A stretch of 64,000 nucleotides of DNA from Pilosibacter fragilis (GCF_032490495.1 NZ_JAVYJB010000007.1:1-64000); one strand, 5' to 3'. Shown: positions 51,393 through 60,911, numbered from the stretch's first letter. The notes: generated by a model not told the origin, from the letters alone. Numbers and translations: made by a program.

Positions 51393-53211
51393 TAAACAGC
51401 AACGGAAGAATCCAACGACTGCAGATCTGATCAGAAAGGAAACAATAGAATTGAAACGATACAAAAAATACATCATCCCGTATCTCAGTGCTTTCGTGAT
51501 CGGTCCGCTGATGATGCTCACCGAGGTGGCGGGAGAGGTCATGCTCCCGAAATTTATGTCCATGATCATCAACAACGGTGTCGCAAGTCGAAATGTTGCC
51601 TATATCGGAAAGATGGGGACGCTGATGGTCCTGACTGTCCTTTTTATGGCGGTGGGTGGGATCCTCGGTGCCTACTTTTCCGCGAAGGCGTCCATCTCCT
51701 TTACCAGTGACATGAGAAACGACCTCTTCAGGAAGGTCCAGCAGTTCTCCTTTGAGAATATCGACGACTACAGCACCGGTTCTCTCGTCACGAGGCTCAC
51801 GAACGATGTCCAGCAGGTTCAGAATGTCCTGATGATGGGGCTCCGTATGGCGCTTAGAGCGCCCGGAATGTTCCTCGGTGCCCTGATCATGGCGTTCATG
51901 ATGAATCGTCAGCTTGCGGTCATCATCCTCATCGTGATCCCACTTCTTCTCGCGGCGATCCTTCTGATCTTAAAGACCGCATTCCCGCGCTTTGGGGAGA
52001 TGCAGAGGAGACTGGATCGTTTGAATTCCGGAATTCAGGAATCCCTGACGAATGTCCGGGTAGTGAAATCCTTCGTCCGGGAGGACCATGAGATCGAAAA
52101 ATTCAGTAAATTAAATGACGACTTAAAGGAGAGCAGCCTCCGTGCGCTCCGGATCGTGATCGCCACGATGCCGGTGATGATGTTTGCCATGAACGTGACG
52201 ACACTGGCTGTCGTCTGGTATGGAGGAAATATCATCATTGCCGGAAAGATGCCGGTGGGGGATCTCACCGCGTTTACGACGTATATCGTGCAGATCCTGA
52301 TGTCCCTCATGATGCTTTCCATGGTATTCTTACAGAGCTCCCGCGCCAGCGCGTCCATGAAGCGGATCAATGAGATCTTCGACACAGAGATCGGCTTAAA
52401 TGATGACAACGCGGAAAATAAGGATAAAAAAGTCACGGAAGGCCGTGTGGAGTTTAAGAATGTAAGCTTTGGCTACAGCGGAGAGAACGGGAGAAAGGAT
52501 CTCGTTCTGGAAGGGATCTCCTTTACGGCAGAACCGGGACAGACCATCGGGATCATCGGCTCCACGGGAAGCGGAAAGACCTCCCTCGTGCAGCTGATCC
52601 CGAGACTCTATGATGTGACCGGAGGAGAAGTCCTTGTCGACGGCGTGAACGTCAAAGAGTACTCTTTAAAACACCTGCGTGATGGCGTCGGCATGGTTCT
52701 CCAGAAAAATATCCTCTTCTCGGGAACGATCGAGGAAAATCTCCGATGGGGAAATGAGGACGCGCCGATGGAGGATGTCATCCGGTTCTCGGAGAGCGCC
52801 CAGGCAGATCCCTTCGTTAAGACCTTCAAAAACGGATATGATACCGAGATGGGGCAGGGCGGCGTCAACGTCTCAGGAGGCCAGAAGCAGCGTCTCTGTA
52901 TTGCGAGAGCACTTTTAAAGCGCCCGAAGATTCTGATCCTGGATGACTCCACCAGTGCTGTTGACACGGCAACGGAGGCGAAAATCCGGGAGAGTCTTTA
53001 CCATGATCTCAAGGATACCACAAAGATCATCATCGCCCAAAGGATCTCCTCCGTTCAGGAGGCGGATCAGATTCTGGTACTGGAGGACGGAAAGATCATT
53101 GGTCACGGAACCCACGAGGAACTTTTAAAGACCTGTGAGGCATACAGCGAGATCTATACGACCCAGATCGGAAATCAGTCCATCAGGGCAGGAGAGGAGG
53201 CGGCAGTATGA
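51385..53211 (+). CDS. ABC exporter half-transporter with degenerate ATP site
   Basis: The frame gives 608 residues from ATG 51385; TTG 51451 after AAAGGAAAC is an alternative start. A six-helix membrane domain (about 30-320) is followed by a nucleotide-binding domain with Walker A GSTGSGKT near 391 and signature VSGGQ near 497. Walker B ILILDDS has Asp in place of the catalytic Glu, and the switch position reads AQR instead of AHR. These are the marks of the non-catalytic half of heterodimeric exporters such as BmrC or TM287. Its partner is the next gene, coupled by an ATGA overlap. Confidence 0.93.
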   Translation: MRDKQQRKNPTTADLIRKETIELKRYKKYIIPYLSAFVIGPLMMLTEVAGEVMLPKFMSMIINNGVASRNVAYIGKMGTLMVLTVLFMAVGGILGAYFSAKASISFTSDMRNDLFRKVQQFSFENIDDYSTGSLVTRLTNDVQQVQNVLMMGLRMALRAPGMFLGALIMAFMMNRQLAVIILIVIPLLLAAILLILKTAFPRFGEMQRRLDRLNSGIQESLTNVRVVKSFVREDHEIEKFSKLNDDLKESSLRALRIVIATMPVMMFAMNVTTLAVVWYGGNIIIAGKMPVGDLTAFTTYIVQILMSLMMLSMVFLQSSRASASMKRINEIFDTEIGLNDDNAENKDKKVTEGRVEFKNVSFGYSGENGRKDLVLEGISFTAEPGQTIGIIGSTGSGKTSLVQLIPRLYDVTGGEVLVDGVNVKEYSLKHLRDGVGMVLQKNILFSGTIEENLRWGNEDAPMEDVIRFSESAQADPFVKTFKNGYDTEMGQGGVNVSGGQKQRLCIARALLKRPKILILDDSTSAVDTATEAKIRESLYHDLKDTTKIIIAQRISSVQEADQILVLEDGKIIGHGTHEELLKTCEAYSEIYTTQIGNQSIRAGEEAAV

Positions 53212-55082
53212 GCGTCACGAGAGCAGACCGCGAAGCGAGTCTGAAAAAACGATATGCCGGACGCGTGGCAGCCGCACCGAAAAGGAGAGGGATGGGGAGA
53301 GGACCGGGGGCTCCGAGAGGCGGAGGACGCCCAAAGAGCACGGGAACGGCCTTAAAGCGCCTGCTGTCCTATCTGGAAGCGGACAGGCTCCGGATGGGGA
53401 TCGCATTTTTCTGTGTCATTGTAAATACGGTGGCGACACTGACCGGTTCCTATATGCTGCGCCCGATCATCAACCGGTTTATTGCACCGCCGGACGGAAG
53501 TCCCGGCAATGTGGCAGGACTTTTTAAAGGGCTGACCATGATGGCATGCGTCTATCTTCTGGGGGTTATCGCAAATTATCTCCAGTCAAGACTGATGCTG
53601 GAGGTTGCCCAGAGCGCCCTTGTGCGGATCCGGACAGACCTTTTTACAAAAATGCAGAAGCTTCCGGTGAGATTTTACGATACAAATTCCAATGGGGATC
53701 TGATGAGCCGCTTCACAAACGATGTGGACACCATCGGAAATATGCTGAGCAGTACTCTTGTGCAGCTCTTTTCCGGAACCTTAAGCATCATCGGGACCTT
53801 GTTCCTCATGCTCTACACGAACATCTGGCTGACAGCCGTGACCCTGATCATGATCCCGCTCATGCTGCGGGCCGGTGGAGAGGTCGCGAAGCGGAGCCAG
53901 AAATATTTCAGTGCCCAGCAGTCGGCTCTCGGTGCTTTAAACGGATACATCGAGGAGACCATCACCGGACAGAAGGTGGTAAAAGTCTTCTGTCATGAGG
54001 AGATCGCGGAGGAAGAATTTGATATATTAAACAGGGATCTCCGCGAAAAACAGATCCGCGCCCAATTCCTTGGGGGCATGATGGGACCTGTGATGAACAA
54101 CTTAAGTCAGGTAAACTATTCCCTGACGGCGTGCATCGGCGGGATCCTCTGTGTGGTGAAAAACTTCGATGTCGGCGGGCTCACGGTATTCCTGAACTTT
54201 TCGAGACAGTTCTCAAGGCCGATCAACGAGATCTCCATGCAGGTCTCCAACGTGTTCTCAGCTCTCGCCGGAGCGGAGCGCGTTTTCTCCGTGATGGATG
54301 AGGAGCCGGAGGCGGCGGCTGATAAGGACGCAGTGTCCATGGACGGCATGCGCGGGGAAGTGGTGTTAGATCATGTGACCTTCGGCTACAATCCGGACAA
54401 GGTCATCTTAAAGGATATCAGCCTCTACGCGAAGCCGGGACAGAAGATCGCTTTCGTGGGTTCCACGGGAGCCGGGAAAACGACGATCACGAACCTCATC
54501 AACCGCTTCTACGATATCCAGAGCGGGACCATCACCATCGACGGCGTTGATATCTGCCATATTAAGCGGGACGAGCTGCGCCGCCACATTGCCATGGTGC
54601 TTCAGGATACGCATCTGTTTACGGGAACAGTTATGGAAAATATCCGGTACGGACGGCTTGATGCCACCGACGAGGAGGTCGTTCAGGCGGCAAAGATGGC
54701 ATCGGCCCATTCCTTTATCATGCGGCTTCCAAAGGGCTATGACACCGTTCTGGAGAGCGACGGCGCGAACTTAAGCCAGGGCCAGAGACAGCTTCTTAAT
54801 ATCGCAAGAGCGGCGGTATCCAAGGCGCCGATCCTGATCCTTGATGAGGCGACGAGCTCCGTCGATACGAGAACGGAAAAGCATATCGAGCAGGGCATGG
54901 ATGCGCTGATGGCAGAACGGACCACTTTCGTGATCGCCCACCGTCTTTCCACAGTGCGGAACGCCAACGCCATTATGGTTCTGGAGAACGGAGAGATCAT
55001 TGAGCGCGGTGATCATGAGGACCTCCTGAAAGAAAAAGGACGTTATTACCGGTTATATACGGGAATGGCGGAGCTGAGTTAG
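53208..55082 (+). CDS. ABC exporter half-transporter with canonical Walker B
   Basis: The 624-residue partner starts at ATGA overlapping the previous stop. A basic, glycine-rich N-terminal tail (about 1-45) precedes six helices (about 55-350) and a nucleotide-binding domain. That domain has Walker A GSTGAGKT near 418, Walker B ILILDEAT with the catalytic Glu, and AHR switch near 577. The signature is LSQGQ instead of LSGGQ. Together with the degenerate Walker B of its partner, this gives one catalytic and one degenerate ATP site. Drug or lipid export is likely. Confidence 0.93.
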   Translation: MSVTRADREASLKKRYAGRVAAAPKRRGMGRGPGAPRGGGRPKSTGTALKRLLSYLEADRLRMGIAFFCVIVNTVATLTGSYMLRPIINRFIAPPDGSPGNVAGLFKGLTMMACVYLLGVIANYLQSRLMLEVAQSALVRIRTDLFTKMQKLPVRFYDTNSNGDLMSRFTNDVDTIGNMLSSTLVQLFSGTLSIIGTLFLMLYTNIWLTAVTLIMIPLMLRAGGEVAKRSQKYFSAQQSALGALNGYIEETITGQKVVKVFCHEEIAEEEFDILNRDLREKQIRAQFLGGMMGPVMNNLSQVNYSLTACIGGILCVVKNFDVGGLTVFLNFSRQFSRPINEISMQVSNVFSALAGAERVFSVMDEEPEAAADKDAVSMDGMRGEVVLDHVTFGYNPDKVILKDISLYAKPGQKIAFVGSTGAGKTTITNLINRFYDIQSGTITIDGVDICHIKRDELRRHIAMVLQDTHLFTGTVMENIRYGRLDATDEEVVQAAKMASAHSFIMRLPKGYDTVLESDGANLSQGQRQLLNIARAAVSKAPILILDEATSSVDTRTEKHIEQGMDALMAERTTFVIAHRLSTVRNANAIMVLENGEIIERGDHEDLLKEKGRYYRLYTGMAELS

Positions 55083-55097
55083 GACGATCACAGAAGA

Positions 55098-55133
55098 AAA
55101 AACGGGCAGATGAAGAAATCTGCCCGTTTTTTT
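55098..55133 (+). terminator. Terminator of the MATE-ABC operon
   Basis: AAAACGGGCAGAT and ATCTGCCCGTTTT form a 13-bp stem, followed by TTTA. Confidence 0.9.
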
Positions 55134-55169
55134 ATGTAACAGGAAATTCCGGGGAATTTCCTGTTACAT
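55134..55169. repeat. Terminator-adjacent palindrome, perfect copy
   Basis: ATGTAACAGGAAATTCC at 55134-55150 and its exact complement at 55153-55169 are separated by two bases, followed by AAAAAGGCAC. It directly abuts the T-run of the operon terminator. The rest of the 280-bp gap to rnfC shows only the rnf promoter. Confidence 0.85.
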
Positions 55170-55371
55170 AAAAAGGCACTGCGTATCGATCATACGCACC
55201 CAGACAGGCTTTTTCAAATTTTGTAGCAATTCCATAAGAGACAGCAGAAAAGAGCGGGAGTTAGTTGGTAAAAACTTCATTTTTTAAAGAAATCAGATGT
55301 CTGTTTTTGTTCTTTTTTTGATACAAACGCTGAAAACGGCCATTTCCGTTAAAAAGTTAACCGATTTCCAA

Positions 55372-55400
55372 TTGTAGAAAAATTCCAAATATGCTATACT
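55372..55400 (+). promoter_or_regulatory. Promoter of the rnf operon
   Basis: TTGTAG at 55372-55377, 17-base spacer, TATACT at 55395-55400; a 45-base leader leads to rnfC. Confidence 0.75.
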
Positions 55401-55447
55401 ACGATGTGATGGGTACTATGAAATTTTATAGAAAGAAGGTTTGTTAA

Positions 55448-56776
55448 ATGGGTCTGAGCACATTTATAGGCGGCGTTCATCCTTATGAGGGAAAAGAACT
55501 GTCCGCAGATAAGCCGATTCAGGTGATCCAGCCGAAGGGTGAGCTGGTTTATCCTCTCTCCCAGCATATCGGTGCTCCGGCGAAACCGCTTGTTGCCAAG
55601 GGTGACAAGGTCCTGGTTGGCCAGAAGATCGCTGAAGCAGGCGGCTTCATTTCCGCAAATGTTATCTGTTCCGTATCCGGTACAGTAAAGGGAATCGAAC
55701 CGCGTCTGGTTGCGAACGGAGCAATCGTACAGTCCATTATCGTTGAGAACGATAACGAGTACACAGCAATCGAAGGTTTTGGCGAAAAACGCGATTACAC
55801 AAAACTTTCCAAGGAAGAGATCCGGAATATCGTAAAAGAAGCCGGTATCGTAGGTCTCGGCGGCGCAGGTTTCCCGACCAACGTAAAACTTGCACCGAAG
55901 GATGACAACGCGATCGATCACATTATCGTAAATGCGGCTGAGTGTGAGCCGTATCTGACAAGTGACTATCGCCTGATGATGGAGCAGCCGGAGAGACTGA
56001 TCGGCGGCATCAAAGTCATGTTAAGCATGTTCCCGAACGCGAAGGGCGTGATCGGAATCGAGGAGAACAAGCCGGAGGCGATCAAGCTTCTGGAAGGTCT
56101 CGTAAAAGACGAGCCGAAGATCACGGTATGTCCGTTAAAGACAAAATATCCGCAGGGCGGCGAGCGTTTCCTGATCTATGCGGTTACGGGCGGACGTGAG
56201 ATCAACTCCACGATGCTTCCGGCGGATGCAGGATGTATCGTTGATAACGTAGATACCGTTATCTCTATTTACAATGCAGTCTGTGAGAGCACACCGTTAA
56301 TTCGTAAGATCATTACTGTTACCGGTGATGCGGTTAAGAATCCGCAGAACTTCCAGGTTCCGCTCGGTATGTGCTACCGGGAGATCCTCGAGGCTGCAGG
56401 TGGATTTAAGGAAGAGCCGGAAAAGATGATCTCCGGTGGTCCGATGATGGGACAGGCATTATTCTCTCTGGATATTCCGGTCATGAAGAACTCTTCTGCC
56501 CTGACCTGCTTCATAAAAGATCCGGTTGCGGCAAATCTGGAATCTCCGTGTATTCGCTGTGGACGCTGTATCGAGGTATGTCCTGGTCATGTTGTCCCGC
56601 AGATGATGATGGCGGCAGCAGAAAGAAATGATCTTGCCCTGTTCGAAAAATTAAATGGTATGGAGTGCTGCGAATGCGGCTCCTGTACTTTCATCTGCCC
56701 TGCACACAGACCGCTGACACAGGCATTCAAAGAGATGCGTAAAGCTGTCATGGCAGCCAGAAGAAAGAAAGCGTAG
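55448..56776 (+). CDS. rnfC: Rnf complex subunit C (NADH/ferredoxin-side iron-sulfur subunit)
   Basis: The 442-residue peripheral subunit has an N-terminal barrel domain (GGVHPYEGKELSADKPI), the NAD/FMN-binding GLGGAGFPTNVKLAP near 140, and two 4Fe-4S sites, CIRCGRCIEVCP near 367 and CECGSCTFICP near 407. RnfC is the NAD-reducing face of the ferredoxin:NAD+ oxidoreductase, which pumps Na+ or H+. It opens the rnfCDGEAB operon; GAAGG lies before the start. Confidence 0.96.
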   Translation: MGLSTFIGGVHPYEGKELSADKPIQVIQPKGELVYPLSQHIGAPAKPLVAKGDKVLVGQKIAEAGGFISANVICSVSGTVKGIEPRLVANGAIVQSIIVENDNEYTAIEGFGEKRDYTKLSKEEIRNIVKEAGIVGLGGAGFPTNVKLAPKDDNAIDHIIVNAAECEPYLTSDYRLMMEQPERLIGGIKVMLSMFPNAKGVIGIEENKPEAIKLLEGLVKDEPKITVCPLKTKYPQGGERFLIYAVTGGREINSTMLPADAGCIVDNVDTVISIYNAVCESTPLIRKIITVTGDAVKNPQNFQVPLGMCYREILEAAGGFKEEPEKMISGGPMMGQALFSLDIPVMKNSSALTCFIKDPVAANLESPCIRCGRCIEVCPGHVVPQMMMAAAERNDLALFEKLNGMECCECGSCTFICPAHRPLTQAFKEMRKAVMAARRKKA

Positions 56777-56788
56777 GAGGTGTGACAA

Positions 56789-57733
56789 ATGAGTAAATTA
56801 TTAAACGTATCATCATCCCCTCACGTACGCTGCGGTGTTTCCACAAAGAACTTAATGTACGATGTGGCGATCGCAATGCTTCCGGCTACGATCTGGGGCG
56901 TGATGCAGTTCGGTATCTATTCCCTTATCGTTGTTGTTGCAACGGTTCTTTCCTGTGTACTCAGTGAATATCTTTTTGAGACATTGATGCACAAGCCGGT
57001 TACCATCAGTGACGGCAGTGCTCTTGTTACAGGTATGATCTTAGGCTTAAATATGCCGCCGGCAATTCCGTTATGGATGCCGATCCTTGGCGGTGTATTC
57101 GCGATCATTGTCGTAAAACAGCTTTACGGCGGACTTGGTCAGAACTGGATGAACCCGGCTCTGGCAGCAAGATGCTTTATGCTGATCTCCTTTGCACAGG
57201 CTATGACAAAGTTCACAGACCCGGTAACAGACGCAGTTGCAAGCGCAACTCCTCTTGCGGCGATCAAAGCCGGTGATACATATGATCTTGCAGCAATGTT
57301 TATCGGTAAGATCCCGGGAACTATCGGTGAGGTTTCCGTAATTGCCCTTTTAATCGGTGCGGCATACCTGCTCGTTAAGAAAGTAATTACGATCCGCATC
57401 CCGGCAGCATATATCCTTTCCTTTGCAGTATTCGCATTTATCTTTGGCCAGCACAATATCAACTACGTGCTTGCTGAGATCTGCGGCGGCGGACTGATCT
57501 TCGGTGCATTCTTCATGGCTACCGACTATGTAACAAGCCCGATCACTGCAAAAGGACAGATCGTATTTGGTATCTGCCTTGGTATTTTAACAGGACTGTT
57601 CCGTATCTTCGGAAGCGGTGCAGAGGGCGTTTCTTACGCGATCATCTTCTGCAACATGCTTGTTCCGTTGATTGAGAAGGTAACTCTCCCGACAGCATTC
57701 GGAAAAGGGGGTAAGAAAAATGGCAGCAAGTAA
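56789..57733 (+). CDS. rnfD: Rnf complex subunit D (membrane flavoprotein)
   Basis: The 314-residue protein has eight to nine membrane helices. Conserved segments are the GSALVTGMILGLNMPP region, NWMNPALAARCF near 122, and SATPLA near 152, where the threonine is the expected site of covalently bound FMN. It carries electrons through the membrane part of Rnf. AGGAGGTGTG precedes the start. Its end overlaps rnfG by 14 bases. Confidence 0.95.
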   Translation: MSKLLNVSSSPHVRCGVSTKNLMYDVAIAMLPATIWGVMQFGIYSLIVVVATVLSCVLSEYLFETLMHKPVTISDGSALVTGMILGLNMPPAIPLWMPILGGVFAIIVVKQLYGGLGQNWMNPALAARCFMLISFAQAMTKFTDPVTDAVASATPLAAIKAGDTYDLAAMFIGKIPGTIGEVSVIALLIGAAYLLVKKVITIRIPAAYILSFAVFAFIFGQHNINYVLAEICGGGLIFGAFFMATDYVTSPITAKGQIVFGICLGILTGLFRIFGSGAEGVSYAIIFCNMLVPLIEKVTLPTAFGKGGKKNGSK

Positions 57734-58337
57734 GTCTGGATTTATGAAAGATGCCCTGATCCTTTGTGCGATCACCCTGGTTTCCGGTTTATGTCTCGGC
57801 GTTGTCTATGATGTGACAAAAGCTCCGATCGAGGCGGCTACCATCGCAGCCAACAACGCAACCTACAAACAGGTCCTTCCGGAGGCAGAGAGCTTCGATG
57901 ATGTGGAAGGTTCCACAGAAAAGATCGCTGAGACAGCAGACGAGATCGCAAATCTCGGCTTCGGCGGCGTTGCGATCGAGTCCGTTCTCGAGGCAAAGGA
58001 CGCGAGCGGAGCAGTCGTAGGACATGTGATCAACTCCCTGTCTAACGACTCCTATGGCGGAGCTGTCAAGCTCTCTATCGGCTTTGATGCGGACGGCGCC
58101 ATCACAGGTGTTGGTATCCGTGAGACAAGCGATACTCCTGGTCTTGGCTTAAAGGCGAAAGATGATGACTACAGAAATCAGTACGTTGGCAAGAACTGCG
58201 AGAGCTTAAGCGTAACAAAGTCCGGTTCCGCGTCCGACACTGAGATCAATGCCATCAGCGGTGCCACCATCACATCAAACGCTACAACAAACGCAGTCAA
58301 TGCAGCTTTATACTATCTGCATAACTGCTTAAACTAG
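57720..58337 (+). CDS. rnfG: Rnf complex subunit G (covalent flavoprotein)
   Basis: The 205-residue protein has one N-terminal membrane helix (about 10-30) and an outer FMN-binding domain. TPGLGLKAKDDD near 138 and ISGATITSNATTNAV near 179 match RnfG; the threonine of SGAT near 183 is the covalent FMN attachment site. It overlaps rnfD by 14 bases, with AAAGGGGG as ribosome site inside rnfD. Confidence 0.95.
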   Translation: MAASKSGFMKDALILCAITLVSGLCLGVVYDVTKAPIEAATIAANNATYKQVLPEAESFDDVEGSTEKIAETADEIANLGFGGVAIESVLEAKDASGAVVGHVINSLSNDSYGGAVKLSIGFDADGAITGVGIRETSDTPGLGLKAKDDDYRNQYVGKNCESLSVTKSGSASDTEINAISGATITSNATTNAVNAALYYLHNCLN

Positions 58338-58350
58338 GAGGTGGGCATTC

Positions 58351-59172
58351 ATGAATAAATGCGTAGAACGTTTATATAACGGTATTATCAAGGAAAACCC
58401 AACCTTCATCCTGATGTTAGGTATGTGTCCGACTCTTGCGACGACAACATCTGCCATCAACGGTCTCGGCATGGGACTTTCCACAACAGCCGTACTGATG
58501 TTTTCCAACCTGCTGATCTCTGCACTGCGTAAGATCATTCCGGACAGAGTCCGTATTCCGGCCTTCATCGTAGTCGTAGCCAGCCTGGTTACAGTCGTAC
58601 AGCTCTTAATGCAGGGCTACGTTCCGTCCCTGTATGCATCTTTGGGTATTTATATCCCGCTTATCGTTGTTAACTGTATCATCCTTGGCCGTGCAGAGTC
58701 ATATGCCTGCAAGAACGGTCCGGTTGAATCTTTCTTCGATGGTCTTGGTATGGGACTTGGATTCTCTCTTTCCCTTACCGTCATCGGTATGTGCCGTGAG
58801 CTCTTCGGTGCAGGTGCGATCTTCGGACACACCGTTATTCCGGAAGCTTACCACATTTCCATCATCATCCTTGCACCGGGTGCTCTGTTCACTCTGGCTA
58901 TGCTTTCCGCGATCCAGAACAAGCTCCGTCTTCCATGCGCGACAAACGGCGACGCACCGAAGTCTGACCTTGTATGCGGTGGTAACTGCGCAAGCTGTGC
59001 GGGCTGTGTCAGCATGACAAACCATGCTGCTCTCGCTGAGAAGAAGGCAGAGGAAGCGGCAGCAAAGAAGGCAGCGGCAGAGAAGGCTCTCGCAGCTAAG
59101 AAGGCAGCTGAGGCTGCAAAAGCGGCAGAGGCAGCTAAGACTGAAGCAGCAGACGCCGGCAAAGAAAATTAA
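58351..59172 (+). CDS. rnfE: Rnf complex subunit E with cysteine and alanine/lysine-rich tail
   Basis: The 273-residue product is about 65 residues longer than a usual RnfE of roughly 200. Residues 1-205 form the six-helix core with NPTFILMLGMCPTLATTTSA and the family GLGMGLGFSLSLTVIG stretch. The tail starts with CGGNCASCAGC near 210, then AEKKAEEAAAKKAAAEKAL and further Ala/Lys repeats to the end. The four cysteines could bind metal; the repeats would form a long helix. It lies between rnfG and rnfA with proper ribosome sites. Confidence 0.94.
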   Translation: MNKCVERLYNGIIKENPTFILMLGMCPTLATTTSAINGLGMGLSTTAVLMFSNLLISALRKIIPDRVRIPAFIVVVASLVTVVQLLMQGYVPSLYASLGIYIPLIVVNCIILGRAESYACKNGPVESFFDGLGMGLGFSLSLTVIGMCRELFGAGAIFGHTVIPEAYHISIIILAPGALFTLAMLSAIQNKLRLPCATNGDAPKSDLVCGGNCASCAGCVSMTNHAALAEKKAEEAAAKKAAAEKALAAKKAAEAAKAAEAAKTEAADAGKEN

Positions 59173-59187
59173 GGAGGAAATGGAGAA

Positions 59188-59763
59188 ATGAAAGAACTTT
59201 TATTGATCGCCATCGGTTCTGCCCTGGTGAATAACGTTGTTTTAAGCCAGTTCCTCGGTCTTTGCCCGTTCCTTGGTGTATCCAAGAAAACAGAGACAGC
59301 AGCTGGTATGGGCGCTGCAGTCGTATTCGTTATTACGATCGCGTCTGCCTGCACAAGCCTTGTTTATGATTTCGTTCTCGTAAAGCTCCATATCGAGTAT
59401 TTACAGACGATCGTATTTATCCTTGTAATCGCGGCTCTGGTTCAGTTCGTTGAGATGTTCTTAAAGAAGAACATGGTAAGCCTTTATGAGGCACTCGGCG
59501 TATACCTTCCGTTAATTACAACAAACTGTGCGGTTCTCGGTGTTGCGCTGACAAACGTACAGAAGAGCTACAACTTCATTCAGAGTGTCGTAAACGGTAT
59601 CGGTATTTCCGTTGGATTCCTGATCGCCATCGTCCTGCTTGCAGGTATCCGTGAGAAGATCGAGCACAATGATGTGCCGCACGCTTTTCAGGGATCTCCG
59701 ATCGTTCTGATCACAGCAAGCTTAATGTCGATCGCTCTCTTCGGATTTTCCGGAATGATTTAA
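59188..59763 (+). CDS. rnfA: Rnf complex subunit A
   Basis: The 191-residue membrane protein has six helices and matches RnfA: NNVVLSQFLGLCPFLGVSKK near 18 with its membrane iron-sulfur cysteine, and TTNCAVLGVALTNV near 110 with the second conserved cysteine. RnfA and RnfE form the antiporter-like core of the complex. AAGGAGG precedes the start and the gap to rnfB is 13 bases. Confidence 0.96.
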   Translation: MKELLLIAIGSALVNNVVLSQFLGLCPFLGVSKKTETAAGMGAAVVFVITIASACTSLVYDFVLVKLHIEYLQTIVFILVIAALVQFVEMFLKKNMVSLYEALGVYLPLITTNCAVLGVALTNVQKSYNFIQSVVNGIGISVGFLIAIVLLAGIREKIEHNDVPHAFQGSPIVLITASLMSIALFGFSGMI

Positions 59764-59776
59764 GGAGGAACGAGAG

Positions 59777-60571
59777 ATGAACATGACAGGCATTATCATC
59801 GCTGCTGCGGTTGTCGGTATCGTCGGTATCGTCATCGGCGTACTCCTTGGAATCGCCAGCGAGAAGTTTAAAGTAGAAGTAGACGAGAAGGAAATTCTGG
59901 TTCGTGCAGAGCTTCCGGGCAACAACTGCGGCGGCTGCGGTTACGCAGGCTGTGACGCTCTTGCAAAAGCAATTGCAGAGGGCAAGGCAAAGGTTGACCA
60001 GTGTCCGGTCGGCGGCGCTCCGGTAGGAGAAAAGATCGCTGCGATCATGGGCGTTGAAGCTGGTTCCGCTGAGAAGAAAGTTGCATTCGTAAAATGTAAA
60101 GGTACCTGCGATAAGGCAACTGTGAAATACAACTATTATGGTATTGACGACTGCCACAAGATCGCAGATGCAGTTCCGGGCGGCGGCTCCAAGGGATGTA
60201 CCTTTGGATGTCTCGGTTCCGGAAGCTGTGTAAAGGAATGTCAGTTTGACGCGATCCATGTTGTAAACGGTGTTGCCGTTGTCGACAAGGAGAAGTGCGT
60301 TGCCTGTGGTAAGTGCGCAGAGGCTTGTCCGCGTCACCTGATCGAGCTCGTTCCGTACAAGGCAAACCACCTTGTACAGTGCAGCTCCCACGACAAAGGA
60401 CCGGCTGTCAAGAAGGTCTGCGAGGCAGGCTGTATCGGATGTACGCTCTGCACAAAGCAGTGTGAATTCGATGCGATTCATATGGATAACAACGTTGCTG
60501 TGATCGATTACACAAAGTGTACCGGCTGCGGCAAGTGCGCGGCGAAGTGCCCGGCACATGTTATTATCTGA
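59777..60571 (+). CDS. rnfB: Rnf complex subunit B (multi-cluster ferredoxin subunit)
   Basis: The 264-residue protein has one N-terminal helix (about 5-27), a four-cysteine cluster domain (NCGGCGYAGC near 48, with a distal CP near 77), and further 4Fe-4S clusters in CVKECQFDAIHVV, CVACGKCAEACP, CIGCTLCTKQCEFDAI and CTGCGKCAAKCP. It takes electrons from reduced ferredoxin. It ends the operon and is followed by a terminator. Confidence 0.96.
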   Translation: MNMTGIIIAAAVVGIVGIVIGVLLGIASEKFKVEVDEKEILVRAELPGNNCGGCGYAGCDALAKAIAEGKAKVDQCPVGGAPVGEKIAAIMGVEAGSAEKKVAFVKCKGTCDKATVKYNYYGIDDCHKIADAVPGGGSKGCTFGCLGSGSCVKECQFDAIHVVNGVAVVDKEKCVACGKCAEACPRHLIELVPYKANHLVQCSSHDKGPAVKKVCEAGCIGCTLCTKQCEFDAIHMDNNVAVIDYTKCTGCGKCAAKCPAHVII

Positions 60572-60590
60572 TTGGGTAACAACATATAGA

Positions 60591-60636
60591 AAAGACCCGC
60601 GGAAGGCAGAAATGCTTTCCGGCGGGTCTTTTTTTG
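60591..60636 (+). terminator. Terminator of the rnf operon
   Basis: AGACCCGC and GCGGGTCT enclose a GGAA ... TTTCC inner stem, followed by TTTTTTT. Confidence 0.88.
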
Positions 60637-60671
60637 TGCAATAGGAGATTACGCGGAATTTCCTATTACAC
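60636..60671. repeat. Terminator-adjacent palindrome, diverged copy
   Basis: GTGCAATAGGAGATTACGC pairs with GCGGAATTTCCTATTACAC with three mismatches, followed by AAAAGGCAC, the same downstream bases as after the copy at 55134-55169. Confidence 0.75.
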
Positions 60672-60807
60672 AAAAGGCACTAACGAGCCAATGATACACA
60701 CTCGCGTGAAGATGTAGATTGTCGTAGGAGACTGCACCTTGGCGCATTCTTTATTATTTTCGCTAAAGAGATTTGTATGATCAGGACAGTTGGGAGAGGA
60801 GTATTTG

Positions 60808-60850
60808 AAAAAAGATCCCAGAGAAGTTCTCATATAGAATTCCCTGGGAT
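60808..60850 (-). terminator. Terminator of arcC
   Basis: On the minus strand ATCCCAGGGAA and TTCTCTGGGAT form the stem, followed by CTTTTTT. Confidence 0.8.
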
Positions 60851-60911
60851 TATGCTTTTGTTTGTTCTGGGTTTAAATCAGATTGACCGGGGTCAAATCA
60901 GAATATATTGC

